Part shown: positions 1-11,493 of the stretch, in pieces
Numbering within the stretch: the stretch's first letter is position 1
How the letters are laid out: every line of letters begins with the position of its first letter
NCBI RefSeq assembly: GCF_001316265.1
Contig: NZ_BBDN01000011.1
Coordinates: 1-64,000 of the forward strand
Direction of reading: 5' to 3'
DNA: 64,000 bases
Source of the DNA: Vulcanisaeta sp. JCM 16159
GTDB taxonomy: Archaea; Thermoproteota; Thermoprotei; Thermoproteales; Thermocladiaceae
Program-made: the position numbers and the translations under genes
Notes under the pieces: generated by a model
Seen by the model: only the letters and a program-made list of their open reading frames with translations
What the model was told of the DNA's origin: nothing
Database searches by the model: none

Positions 1-3000
1 TTACGTGTGGTGGGTATTGAAGCTTCAGTATTCCCGTATTGTCGGCTGCGTAGTAGGAGCAGTAGGCGCACGTAAACATTACTACCTTCTTCTCAGGCTC
101 CTCAGCCAAGGCAGCCTCAATCTGAGCCATAATAGCATCATCGCTGAGTAGGTCCATGTCCAATGCACCATACGGGCACTCACCAACGCATGAACCACAA
201 CCCTGGCACGTGGCAGGGTCTATCTTAACGGGCTTTCCAGGCTCACCCTTAATTGCGCCATACGGGCAAGCCTTAATGCATAGTAGGCAACCAACGCACT
301 TACTTGGGTCTACCCTGGGTACGGAAACTTCCTTAATTATGTAATCCCTGGTCAATAGAGTTAACGCCTTAGCGGCTGCCGCATAACCCTCCAGAACTGC
401 CTCGCCGAAACCCCTATGAGCCCTAACCGCACCGGCTATGAATATTCCAGGCGTCATCGTGTCCACTGGACCGAGCTTCGGGTGAGCCTCCATCAGGAAG
501 CCCTCCTGATCCTTAGAAAGCCTCAGCACCTTGGAAACCTCGTCTGAGTTAGGTCTCATGGGCGTGCTGAGCACGACAGAGTCTACGTGGATAGTCACAT
601 CCCCGCCAAGCTCCACATCTCTAATCACGCAGTATCATGATCAAGTACTACATAATTCATGACATCGCCATCCCTTGGAACCCTCAATATTGTAACGCCA
701 GCCCTCCTAACCTCCCTATACAGGTCCTCATACTGAGTCCCAACCATCATCACATCCCTAACAACAACGTACACATTCTTACCAGTCCTCCTCAGCGCCA
801 GGGCTGTGTTAAACATTATGGCTTGGCAGTAGGGCTTATTGCATAAGTCAATAAGTAATACATCATTACCAACGCTTAAACCCCTATTAACTAGGTCGTG
901 TATAGTCACGATATTAAGCCCATCGCCAGCATTATAATTAACGGCATTGACGGGGCTAGCTCCCGTGGCCACTATTATTGCGCCGACGTCGAGTTCCATG
1001 CCGTTGCTTAAGACTACGTGGAAGTTACCCGTGAAGCCTGTGACCTCCTTAACCGTGGTCCCATAATAAACCCTAACCCTGGGGTCTCGAGAACCCTAAT
1101 CAATTTATTAACCAACTCCTTAGCCCTGATGCCTTCCGGTAAGTACTTAATCACGAAGTCATTTAGGTAAGGACCACCGCATCTATCTCCCAACTCAACC
1201 ACTATTGTTTCAACATCCGCGTTGGCGAGGGCGTCAATGGCCGCTAGCCCTGCAGGGCCGCATCCAATGACCAGCGCCCTCTTGACGATACTGAGCTTCC
1301 CGGGCCTGAAGGGCCTCATGAGCGGTGCCTTGGCTACGGCCATTCTTATCATGTCCTTTGCCTTCTCTGTGGCTACCTTCCTGTCGTTGTGAACCCAGGT
1401 GTCCAGGTTCCTAATGTTCGCCATCTCCACGAGATAAGGATTAAGACCAGCCCTCCTCGCAGCATCCTGGAAAAACCTAAGGTGTGTCGCTGGGGAGCAG
1501 GCCGCCACGATGACCCTGTTAAGGTTATTCTTCTTTATTGAGTCGGCAATCCTATCCAAACCCGCCTTAGAGCAGGCGAAGTACATCCTCGGCGTGAACC
1601 ACGCCAGGCATCTGCCTAGCAGCCTCCACCAACGCAGGAACATCAGCAACACCGGCAATATTCGTACCACAATGACAAACAAAAACACCAATCCTTGGTT
1701 TCTCAGTCTCTATGGTCTCACTGAATTCCTCGGTCTCGATAATGGATTTTCTCATGAAGCCCACGGCTTGGGCTGCCGCTGCCAGGCCCATGAGCACCGA
1801 CTCCGTAATGTCCATGGGTCCGGAGGCGCTTCCTGCCACGAATATACCTGGTATATTGGTCTCAACAGGGTTTGCGGGGTTCACCTTAATAAAGCCGTAC
1901 CTATCCAATTCGAGACCTAGCGTATTAGCCAGTTTCTGAAGTTCTCTGGGTGGCTTCATCGCTGGTGCTAAGACAACCATATCATAATCCTCAGCCCTAA
2001 CCTCCCTACTTCGTGTATCCTCATATTTAACCCTTATCGAGCCATTGACGAGACTAATAACTATCGGTCTTCCATGGGATATCCTAACGCCCCTCTCTAC
2101 AGCCCTTTGGTACAGGTTTTCGAAGCCCTTGCCGTAGGTCCTGACATCATTCATGTATAGTATTGTGACATCCTCAATACCGTGGTTCTTCGCGTAGATG
2201 GCTTGCTTGAGTAGGTACTCGCAGCAGACCTTTGAGCAGTATGGGTTTGCCTTATTTGTTCTTGAGCCAATGCAGGATATGAACAGGACTTTCCTAGGGT
2301 GGTTATGGTTACTTAGCCTAACTACCTCACCTAGTGATGGCCCTGTGGCATTGACGAGTCTCTCAAACTCCATTGCCGTGAGTACGTCCGGGTGCTTACC
2401 ATAGCCGTACTTACCCAGTACATCGCCATTCTCTATTTCATAACCCGTGGCCACTATGACCGCAGCCACCTCCCTTTCGACTATCCGTGGCATCATTGTG
2501 AATAGTATGGTCCTGGGCTCACAGACACTGACGCATCTATTACAGACTATATTTTCAGGGGGCTTGTTTAGGCATAGGTCTGGGTCTATGGCGTATATTC
2601 CTGGCTCGGCCTGTGGGAATGGTAGGTATATCGCCTTTCTAAGGCCGATACCCGCATTATACTCGCTTGGGGTTATTACGGGGCATACGTTCTCGCATAA
2701 CCCACATTTCGTACACTCATTAGTCACGTACCTAGGCTTAACCAATATCCTAGCCCTATAACGCCCTGGCTCACCCCTTAACTCTAGTAGTTCTGCCATG
2801 GTTAATACCTCTATGTTTTTGTTATTCGACGTATCGCTCATTAGTGGTCCTTCTATGCATATGCTGCAGTCTAGTGTTGGGAACGTCTTGTCGAGCATTG
2901 CCATCTTACCACCAATAGTCGCTGATTTTTCGATGATCGTCACCTTATAGCCCATGTTAGCCAGGGCAAGGGCAGCCTCAATACCAGCAATACCACCGCC

Positions 3001-3343
3001 AATTACGAGAACGCGATTATTATTTGCGTTATCCTGCGCAGCCCTGATCCCATCAATCTTCGTTAAGTAATCCTTAACTGTTATTTCCTCCTCACGCTCG
3101 ACATATATCGCATTTGTTGGGCAAACCTTCTCGCATATACCGCATGCCACACAGTCGAATTCCCTGCCAGGCTTAATCCTGACGTAGTGGTAACTTCGGG
3201 TTGACCTCCTCCTTCGAGAGCTCCAGTATACCCATTGGGCACCTCTTAACGCATAGCTCATCACCAATACACATCTCCGGCGTAATCTTAAGCCTACCCA
3301 ATGGCCTCTTTACACGATCAGAATTCAACGCCCTATAACCCAC
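1..3343 (-). CDS. hdrA: Tandem HdrA-like flavin/iron-sulfur oxidoreductase (C-terminus beyond window)
   Basis: HdrA-family FAD and iron-sulfur protein, expected in the cytoplasm in electron transfer or bifurcation with other Hdr-type subunits. The chain begins with a 4Fe-4S motif (CIGDELCVKRCP) and a second (CVACGICEKVCP). A first HdrA module follows, with FAD motif GGGIAGIEAALALANMG and further clusters (CTKCGLCENVCP). A second HdrA module then starts at VFVCHCGTNIAGV and VIGCGPAGLAAIDAL. The end has two ferredoxin motifs (CVGCLLCIKACP, CQGCGSCVGECP) and an MvhD-like stretch with CAYCSYY. More than 1,110 residues are visible, about twice a single HdrA. I chose the GTG at 3343 because a TATA-like box lies about 25 bases upstream. 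The frame shifts near 3195, 1620, 1090 and 622, probably from sequencing error. No hdrB/hdrC is in view, so the partner is unknown. Confidence 0.85.
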
Positions 3344-3365
3344 GATTAGTGAGTTATGCCGTGGA

Positions 3366-3376
3366 TTAAAAATTTT
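3366..3376 (-). promoter_or_regulatory. Probable TATA box of the HdrA gene
   Basis: On the minus strand the A/T run AAAATTTTTAA lies 23-33 bases upstream of the proposed GTG start at 3343. That is the usual TATA spacing for leaderless crenarchaeal genes. The rest of the gap up to ilvC (to 3575) is very A+T rich and shows no gene. Confidence 0.4.
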
Positions 3377-3575
3377 GCCTAAGTCAACAATAAAAGATTA
3401 ATAAGCCAATAGACTAACCTCTAAATTATTAAAAATTATTCATAATAAATAATCACAATTTATAATTAATAATTACCTAGCGTCCACTAAATAATTTACA
3501 TTAATATTTAAATAAAATCTCATTAAATAAATAATAACCTACTTAAAACTAATTTTTATACACAAGGAATTAAAC

Positions 3576-4821
<1,246 letters not shown>

Positions 4822-4838
<17 letters not shown>

Positions 4839-6549
4839 CACCTGGGTACCTGAGGTCGACCCTGAACCCCTCAGGAAATATGACCTCCTCAAGCCACTTG
4901 CCTGACGGTACGAAGGGCAGAACGAAGTCCCTCTCCCTATCAATGGTTATGTCGACAATCAACGCCTCATTATTCCTAACGGCCCTTGCCACGGCGCTCC
5001 TCAACTCCTCATAATTACTTGGCCTAACACCCTCTATTCCATAGGCCTCGGCTATCTTCATGAAGTCTGGATTTACGTTGAAGTCCACGGCAATGATCCT
5101 CTTATTATACAGCATTACCTGCCAATGCCTGACGAGCATTAGCGTTGAATTGTCAAATATGGTTACTATCACTGGTAGGTTGTATTCACGGATTAAGGCC
5201 AGGTTCTGCATGGTCATTTGGAATGAGCCATCACCATCAATGTCCAGTACTGGGACATCCGGCCTAGCAATCTTTGCGCCTAGGGCGGCGGGTAATCCGA
5301 AACCCATTGTACCAAGGCCCGCGCTAGTTATGAAGGTTCCAGGTACGTAAACATCCCAATGAAGTTCGCACCACATTTGGTGACTGCCAACGCCGGTGGC
5401 TATTATTGAATGCGGCGGCATCACCTCCCTAAGGACCTTCAGGACCTTCCATGGCGCAAATCCATTAATATCAACCTTGCTCCTATACTCCTCATAATTC
5501 TCCTTAATACCCCTTAACCACCTAATGAATGCCTCGTGCCTCCTCTCAAGGGCCTTGGGCACGAGTTTAATCATTGTTGATAACACGGTCTTCGCATCAC
5601 CGGCAATACCAACCTCAGGCTTTACATTCTTGCCAATTTCACTTTTATCAATATCGACATGTATTATCTTCCTACCCCTCCTAAACTCGTTGAAGTTACC
5701 CACGGTTCTGTCACTGAACCTTGTGCCGACCGCCAATATTACATCGGCATTTATTATGGCTGCATCGGCCTCAAGCTACCGTGCATCCCCGAGGCCCCAT
5801 AACCAGTGGGTGGTTATTTGGCACACAGTTCTTACCCAGCAGTGTGGTGACTATGGGCATGCCTAGTAACTCGGCGAGGGTCAGGACCTCATTGGTAGCG
5901 CCGCTCCAGCATACACCGCCGCCAATGAGCATTACAGGTCTCTCAGCATTAAGAAGTAACTTGAGTGCGTAGGCAATCAGTGATGGGTCTGGCTCTGGGG
6001 CTATTTTCCTGGTTATTCGTATAGTTCTTGCCTTAATAACCGCTGGGTCGACCTCCATTAACTGAACATCTCTCGGCAGGTCTATGACCACAGGACCTGG
6101 CCTTCCATCAATCGCTATCTCATGAGCAGCCTTATACACGGGCACCAAATCCTCCGGTTTTCTAACCATGAAGGTATGTTTAGTGACAGGCATCGTTGCA
6201 CCAACAATGTCTGTCTCCTGGAAGGCATCCCTTCCGAAGAATGCCGTTGGTACTTGACCAGTTATTGCAATTAATGGTGATGAATCCATCATGGCATTGG
6301 CAAGGCCGGTCAGCAGATTTGTGGCGCCTGGACCTGACGTGACGACCACGGTCATGGGCCTCTTCGTGACCCTGCCGTAGGCATCAGCGCGTGTATTGCG
6401 CCTTGCTCATGCCTAAACATATAAACCTTAATATTAGAATTATATAATGCATCAAAGAACGGCATTATCTGACCACCAATGATACCAAAGACCTCCTTAA
6501 CACCTATACTCTCCATCTCCCTAACGAGTAGGTCAACCGCCCTGGGCAT
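4822..6549 (-). CDS. ilvB: Acetolactate synthase large (catalytic) subunit
   Basis: Thiamine-diphosphate enzyme making acetolactate or acetohydroxybutyrate, the first common step of branched-chain amino acid synthesis. The N-terminus VKEVFGIIGGQIMPFFDAL contains the ThDP-binding region and is followed by the active-site stretch FRHEQGAIHA (catalytic Glu). TSGPGATNLLTG, the central domain LLNAERPVMLIGGG, and the C-terminal GDGSFQMTMQNL (the GDG...N ThDP-Mg motif) complete the family signature. About 576 residues, normal length. Start ATG 6549 is chosen because AGGTGAT, complementary to the 16S 3' end, lies four bases upstream. Frameshifts near 6385 and 5775 split the gene and are probably sequence errors. 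First gene of ilvBNC, divergent from the leuA-type gene. Confidence 0.93.
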
Positions 6550-6553
6550 CACT

Positions 6554-6560
6554 ATCACCT
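6554..6560 (-). promoter_or_regulatory. Shine-Dalgarno site deciding the ilvB start
   Basis: AGGTGAT on the minus strand, four bases before the ATG at 6549. It matches seven bases of the anti-Shine-Dalgarno GATCACCTCC seen at the 3' end of the 16S gene in this window. It stands out because most genes here look leaderless, and it selects this ATG over two upstream in-frame candidates. Confidence 0.6.
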
Positions 6561-6756
6561 GGCGCTCTCGATTCATGCGCATGCACCGTATCATTTAACC
6601 GTGAGTTTAACCGATCGTTTTCATCCGCATTATACGTAAAGAATAAAACACCTCATCATACATAGGTAAATTTATAAAATATTTAAGCTTTTCCGTCATA
6701 TAACTAGTGTAATGTGAATTATCAATTATTTATGTTCCTTCTATATCATGGGGAAA

Positions 6757-6768
6757 TGCTTAAATAAA
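6757..6768 (+). promoter_or_regulatory. Probable TATA box of the leuA-type gene
   Basis: GCTTAAATAAAG lies about 30-40 bases before the start of the isopropylmalate-synthase-type reading frame, in the 250-base divergent region between it and ilvB. A second A/T-rich box near 6670 may serve ilvB on the other strand. Confidence 0.45.
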
Positions 6769-6798
6769 GTATTTTGTTTATAGGAGACGGTGGGTTAG

Positions 6799-7983
6799 AT
6801 TGCTCAGGAAAACATAGTTAGGGCTTCACCGGGGAGTAAATACGTAAGGTTATTAGACACGACACTTAGGGATGGCGAACAAACACCAGGTGTTGCCCTT
6901 AAACCTGAGGACAAGCTAAGAATTGCGCTAAAGCTTGAGGAGTTAGGCGTTGATTCTATAGAGGCTGGTTTCCCAATAGTCAGCGAGGGTGAGTTTAAGG
7001 CCGTTAAGGCCATAGCCAGGGAGGTGAGCAACTCAGAGGTCATAGCATTGGCGAGGACTAGGAAGGAGGATATAGACAGGGCGATTGATGCCGACGTTAA
7101 GGCAATACACATATTCATAGCCACGTCAGACCTACACATGAAGTATAAGCTGAGGATGAGTAGGGAGGAGGTCGTGGAGGCCGCCGTGAATGCGGTCACC
7201 TACGCCAAGTCCCATGGCTTAACCGTGGAGTTCAGCGCGGAGGATGCAACGAGGAGCGACCCCAAGTTCCTGGCTAGAGTCTTCCAGGAGGTTGTTAATG
7301 CAGGTGCTGATAGACTAGATATTGCAGATACCGTCGGTGTGATGTGGCCGAGCAGAATGGCGTCATTGGTCAGGTTCGTTAGGGATATGGTTAAGGGCAA
7401 TTACTTACTGAGCGTGCATTGTCACGATGATTTTGGAATGGCTGTGGCAAATAGCGTAGCTGCGATAGAGGCTGGGGCTGACCAAGCGCATGGTACGATA
7501 AATGGCGTTGGGGAGAGGGCCGGCAATGCAGCGCTTGAGGAGATAGCCGCTGCTGTGAAATTCCTACTTAATTATAATGTTAATATTAGGTTTGAGAGGG
7601 TCAAGGAGGTCTCCGACTTGGTATCGAGACTGTTTGGAATACCGGTACCGCCGAATAAGGCCATTGTAGGAGCCAACGCCTTTTCTCATGAATCTGGTAT
7701 TCATGTGCATGGCGTTCTCTCGAACCCCTTTACCTATGAACCAATAGATCCAACAAGGGTAGGCATGAATAGGAGGATAGTCGTTGGGAAGCACAGCGGT
7801 AAGCACTCAATAATATATATACTAAGGTCCATGGGTATTGAACCACGTGATGATATTGTAAATGCAGTATTAAAGAAAGTTAAGGAGTTGGGTGACATGG
7901 GTATTAAGGCTTCAGAGGAGGATATTAAACGCATAATAATGGAGTTGGTTAATTATGGCGCCGATAAGGCAGGTCATTACTAG
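6799..7983 (+). CDS. leuA: 2-isopropylmalate / homocitrate synthase family enzyme
   Basis: DRE-TIM metallolyase that condenses acetyl-CoA with a 2-oxoacid, here most likely 2-oxoisovalerate for leucine. LLDTTLRDGEQTPGV near the N-terminus carries the catalytic Arg-Asp. HCHDDFGMAVANS holds the metal-binding histidines, GTINGVGERAGNAALEE the G-x-G-E-R-x-G motif, and HESGIHVHG a second family motif. About 394 residues, so the regulatory LeuA dimer domain is largely missing, as in archaeal homocitrate/AksA-type enzymes; HCHDDFG is also closer to that group. Substrate is therefore uncertain. The start is unclear: the frame opens after a stop at 6796-6798 with no ATG, GTG or TTG in frame, so a base error near 6800 is likely. 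Context (ilvBNC, leuB) favours leucine. Confidence 0.82.
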   Translation: MAQENIVRASPGSKYVRLLDTTLRDGEQTPGVALKPEDKLRIALKLEELGVDSIEAGFPIVSEGEFKAVKAIAREVSNSEVIALARTRKEDIDRAIDADVKAIHIFIATSDLHMKYKLRMSREEVVEAAVNAVTYAKSHGLTVEFSAEDATRSDPKFLARVFQEVVNAGADRLDIADTVGVMWPSRMASLVRFVRDMVKGNYLLSVHCHDDFGMAVANSVAAIEAGADQAHGTINGVGERAGNAALEEIAAAVKFLLNYNVNIRFERVKEVSDLVSRLFGIPVPPNKAIVGANAFSHESGIHVHGVLSNPFTYEPIDPTRVGMNRRIVVGKHSGKHSIIYILRSMGIEPRDDIVNAVLKKVKELGDMGIKASEEDIKRIIMELVNYGADKAGHY

Positions 7984-8285
7984 AAAATAATTTCAAAAAT
8001 TTATAGTTTAAATATTGATTAATTTTCAAAACACTATTCTCCATACCTTAAATAAATCATACCTAATAAGCGAGTGGATGCCAATGATCAACAAATCTTA
8101 AACCTTAATAAGAATGACCATTGCTGTTCTCAATCCATGCTTATGCCTTTACTAGGTTAATTTCCCAAGTTTCTCAAGTCAGTGTCTTCATGGTTAGGGG
8201 CCATTATCCAATTCGATTGATGGCATTTATTAGTAATTTCTATAGTTTAGCAATACATAAAAAAATAGGCTATGTAATAGGCTTG

Positions 8286-9292
8286 ATGAGGGTGGCGGTT
8301 ATTGAGGGTGATGGTGTCGGGCCTGAGGTAACAAGGTCGGCGCTGGAGGTTCTTAAGGCTGTGTCGTCGAGGTTCAGCTTAAGAATTGATGTGTCGTATA
8401 TTGAGGCTGGGGATAACGCTGTTAGGAAATACGGGGAGGCCTTGCCAGGTAAGTACTGGCGAGTAATAGAGGAATCGGACGCAATACTGAAGGGACCGGT
8501 TGGTGAGAGTGCGGGTGAGGTTGTTGTTAAGTTGAGGAGAGGTCTCGACCTATACGCCAATATTAGGCCTGCGAGGAATTACCCAGGGGTTAAGGCGGTG
8601 AGGGACGGCGTGGACTTGGTCATTGTGCGTGAAAATACCGAGGACGTTTATGTGAGGGCCGAGTACATGCTTAACAATGACGTTGCAATAGCCCTTAGGG
8701 TAATAACCAGGAGGGCGAGTGAACGCATTGCCAGGGTAGCCCTCAACATGGCGAGGGCCAGGCGTAGGAAGGTCACCATAGTGCATAAGGCCAATGTATT
8801 AACAGTGTCAGACGGCTTGTTTAGGGATACTGTTAAGGAAGTTGCTGAGGATTACCCGGACATTGTGGTTAATGAAATGTACATAGACTCGGCCGTGATG
8901 GACCTGGTCAGGAGACCCCAGGATTTTGACGTGATAGTCACAACAAACTTATACGGCGACATACTCAGTGATTTAGCAGCCTACGTGACTGGTAGTATAG
9001 GGCTTGCGCCATCGGCCAACATAGGCGATAATAAGGCCCTCTTCGAGCCCATACATGGGGCTGCCTTCGACATTGCCGGTAAGGGCATTGCAAATCCAAC
9101 AGCAATGATGCTGAGTACGGCATGGATGCTCAGGTGGTATGGGGAGAGAACTGGGGATGGTAACTACGTAATGCTGGTAACGCCATTGAGAATGCCGTTA
9201 TCAACGCCCTAAACCGAGGAATACACACGCCGGACCTTGGTGGTAACTATACCACCGCCTCCTTCACCGTCGAGGTCATTAAATTTATTTAA
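8286..9292 (+). CDS. leuB: 3-isopropylmalate / isocitrate dehydrogenase family enzyme
   Basis: NAD(P)-dependent beta-decarboxylating dehydrogenase. MRVAVIEGDGVGPEVT opens the chain, VRENTEDVYV and the LKGPVGE region form the substrate pocket, NLYGDILSDLAAYVTGSIGL is the metal/substrate motif, and EPIHGAAFDIAGKGIANP the nucleotide-binding loop. About 335 residues, usual size. VRENTED is the archaeal form also found in homoisocitrate and isocitrate enzymes, so specificity is inferred from the neighbouring synthase gene. The ATG at 8286 fits the conserved N-terminus; a longer upstream opening is non-coding. A frameshift near 9180 separates the last 37 residues (ending HTPDLGG...VIKFI), a normal C-terminus for the family. 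The 300 bases before the start are A+T rich, with a TATA-like run at about 8252-8264. Confidence 0.85.
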
Positions 9293-9455
9293 TATTAATT
9301 CGTTAATGTCTTAAAATAATATTCACTATTTTCGACCATAGCATCAATATTTAATATATAATTATCTAGATGAATAAGAAATAGCTTATTTACATATTGC
9401 TTAGGAATATAAAGCTTAAATATTCCTTACATGAACTTATTTATTGCCCGCGCAT

Positions 9456-11428
9456 ATGATATCACTCGTTAAATACCCAGCAGATTGTGGGATTTTCGGC
9501 GTAATTAGACGCGGCGATAACTCAGATAAGGTAAGTGGTGACCTTGTGGTTAAGGCTATAGAGACTATTAAGTTCAGGGGTGCAGGACTGGGTTCGGGCT
9601 TCGCCCTGCTTAACCGCGAATCAATGGGTCTCAGGATGGGGGTCTTCGTTAAGGAGGGGTCTATGAAGGCGCGGTGGATATCATTGAGTCGGTAATGAGG
9701 GATAATGGTTTTGGTCCCGTGGACATAAGGGTTAGGAATAAGCTTGGGCCTGTTGTTGACCTAGAGGTTAGGGTACTCAATGGTGCTAGGTTTAATTACG
9801 GGGTCATGAATATCGTCAACTACATTAATGACTTGCTGTGGGAGGATAGGGCTGGCAGGGTTTACTACTGGGTGAGCATGTCGACGTATTTAAGGGTGTT
9901 GGTTACCCAGGCGATATAGCTCTATATATGACATAGAGAAGTATAGCGCAGACCTATGGGTTGCCCATACAAGGTTTCCAACAAACTCGCCGGGCTACCT
10001 ACCCTATTGGTCACACCCATTTTCGGTGAGTGACATCGCCGTTGTTCATAACGGCGAATTAAGTAGTTATGGTAATCATGTGAACGCCCTACTCTATAAG
10101 TACGGCCTTAACTCATTTGTGGGAACCGACAGCGAGGCCGCTGTCTACCTAATGCACTACCTACTTCATTTGCATGGACTTGATATCGAAAGTGCGGTTA
10201 AGGCCTTAATTGGTGAGTCGCCTAAGTACGTACATGACAGCAAGGCTTTGTCATTAATTAGGCAGTTTAGGTGGGCCATGCTTGATGGCCCCTTCGCCAT
10301 TCTAATGGGTATTTATCACAATGATGATGTCTACCTAGTGGCCATGGTGGATAGGTTTAAGCTCAGGCCCATGGTAATAGGCATGGATGATGAACACTAC
10401 TACGTGGCTAGTGAGGAAGCCGCCATTAGGCTGTGGCGCCTGAAGCCCAGGTCTGGACCCTTGAGCCTGGTGGTTATTTCATAGTCTCGTTAAGACACGG
10501 CGTTATTTCATGGGGTAGGCCTAGGGAGGAAGTGGATATCTTCTTTACACGTAGGTTCTTCCCAACCTATGTTGGGAAGGATGCAATAAATGCTGAGGGT
10601 CTCAATTATAGGGAGTTAAATGAGGAAATATTGAGAAGGGCATTAAGTGGTGAGAGGGTTATTAGGATAATAAATGTTAGGGGCCAGAGATTCATAGGCG
10701 TTAACTTACCAAGGCATAACATAAGGGGTGTCAGGGTAGAGATATACGGCACGCCAGGAAATTCCTTAGCGAATCTAAATAATGGCGTTGAGTTCGTGGT
10801 CTACGGTAATGCCCAGGACGATGTTGCGGATACAATGCATGACGGCAGGGTCGCAATACATGGCGATGCAAGGGATGTGCTTGGCCAGGCACTGCAGGGT
10901 GGTGAGGTTCTTATTAGGGGTAATGCGGGTAATAGAACTGGCATTCAAATGCGTGAGTACCGTGACAGGAGGCCCTACTTAATAATTGGTGGTAGGGTCG
11001 ATGATTACCTCGGTGAGTACATGGCTGGCGGCGTGATCATGGTCCTCGGCATTGATGCATTAAATAGGTGTAATGTCCAATTAGTTGGTAAGCACGTGGG
11101 TAGTGGCATGGTTGGTGGCAGGATATACATCAGGGGCAAGGTGCCCGAGAATAAGATAGGTTTAACAATACCCTACTCCGAACTCAAGGAGTTTCTTGAT
11201 GCGTCTAATGACGAGGGTTTAAGACAGGACGAGATTAATAAATTATTAAATGTACTGGTGCGTTCTGAGCATGTTAGGAGGAATAGAATAGAATACAGAG
11301 ACCTAAATAGCGATGAGATTAAGGAGCTGGAGTCTATATTGCGTAGGTTTACACAGGAATTCAACCTAGGCGAGTCCATAGTTGATACTTTGCTCAGTTC
11401 AAGGTATACCGTAGTAACGGCTGAGTAG
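9456..11428 (+). CDS. Glutamate synthase glutaminase domain fused to GXGXG domain
   Basis: Class II glutamine amidotransferase part of glutamate synthase, releasing ammonia from glutamine, fused directly to the C-terminal beta-helix domain. PADCGIFGVIRR gives the nucleophilic Cys, implying removal of about ten residues. VAHTRFPTNSPG, SHPFSVSD and VVHNGELSSYGN are the glutaminase motifs. GTPGNSLANLNNG, GNAQDDVADTMHDG and GNAGNRTG are the repeats of the GXGXG domain. About 657 residues. Frameshifts near 9685, 9915 and 10455 split it; joining the frames gives a continuous family alignment. The ATG at 9456 follows an A/T-rich box at 9414-9423. The FMN part is the next gene, so canonical GltB is divided and re-ordered. 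No GltD-type subunit is near, so the electron donor may be ferredoxin. Confidence 0.82.
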
Positions 11429-11493
11429 TGGTCTCGATATATATTATTTAAATAAGGATAATATTTATAAATAGGTAATTGATATTTACCTGA

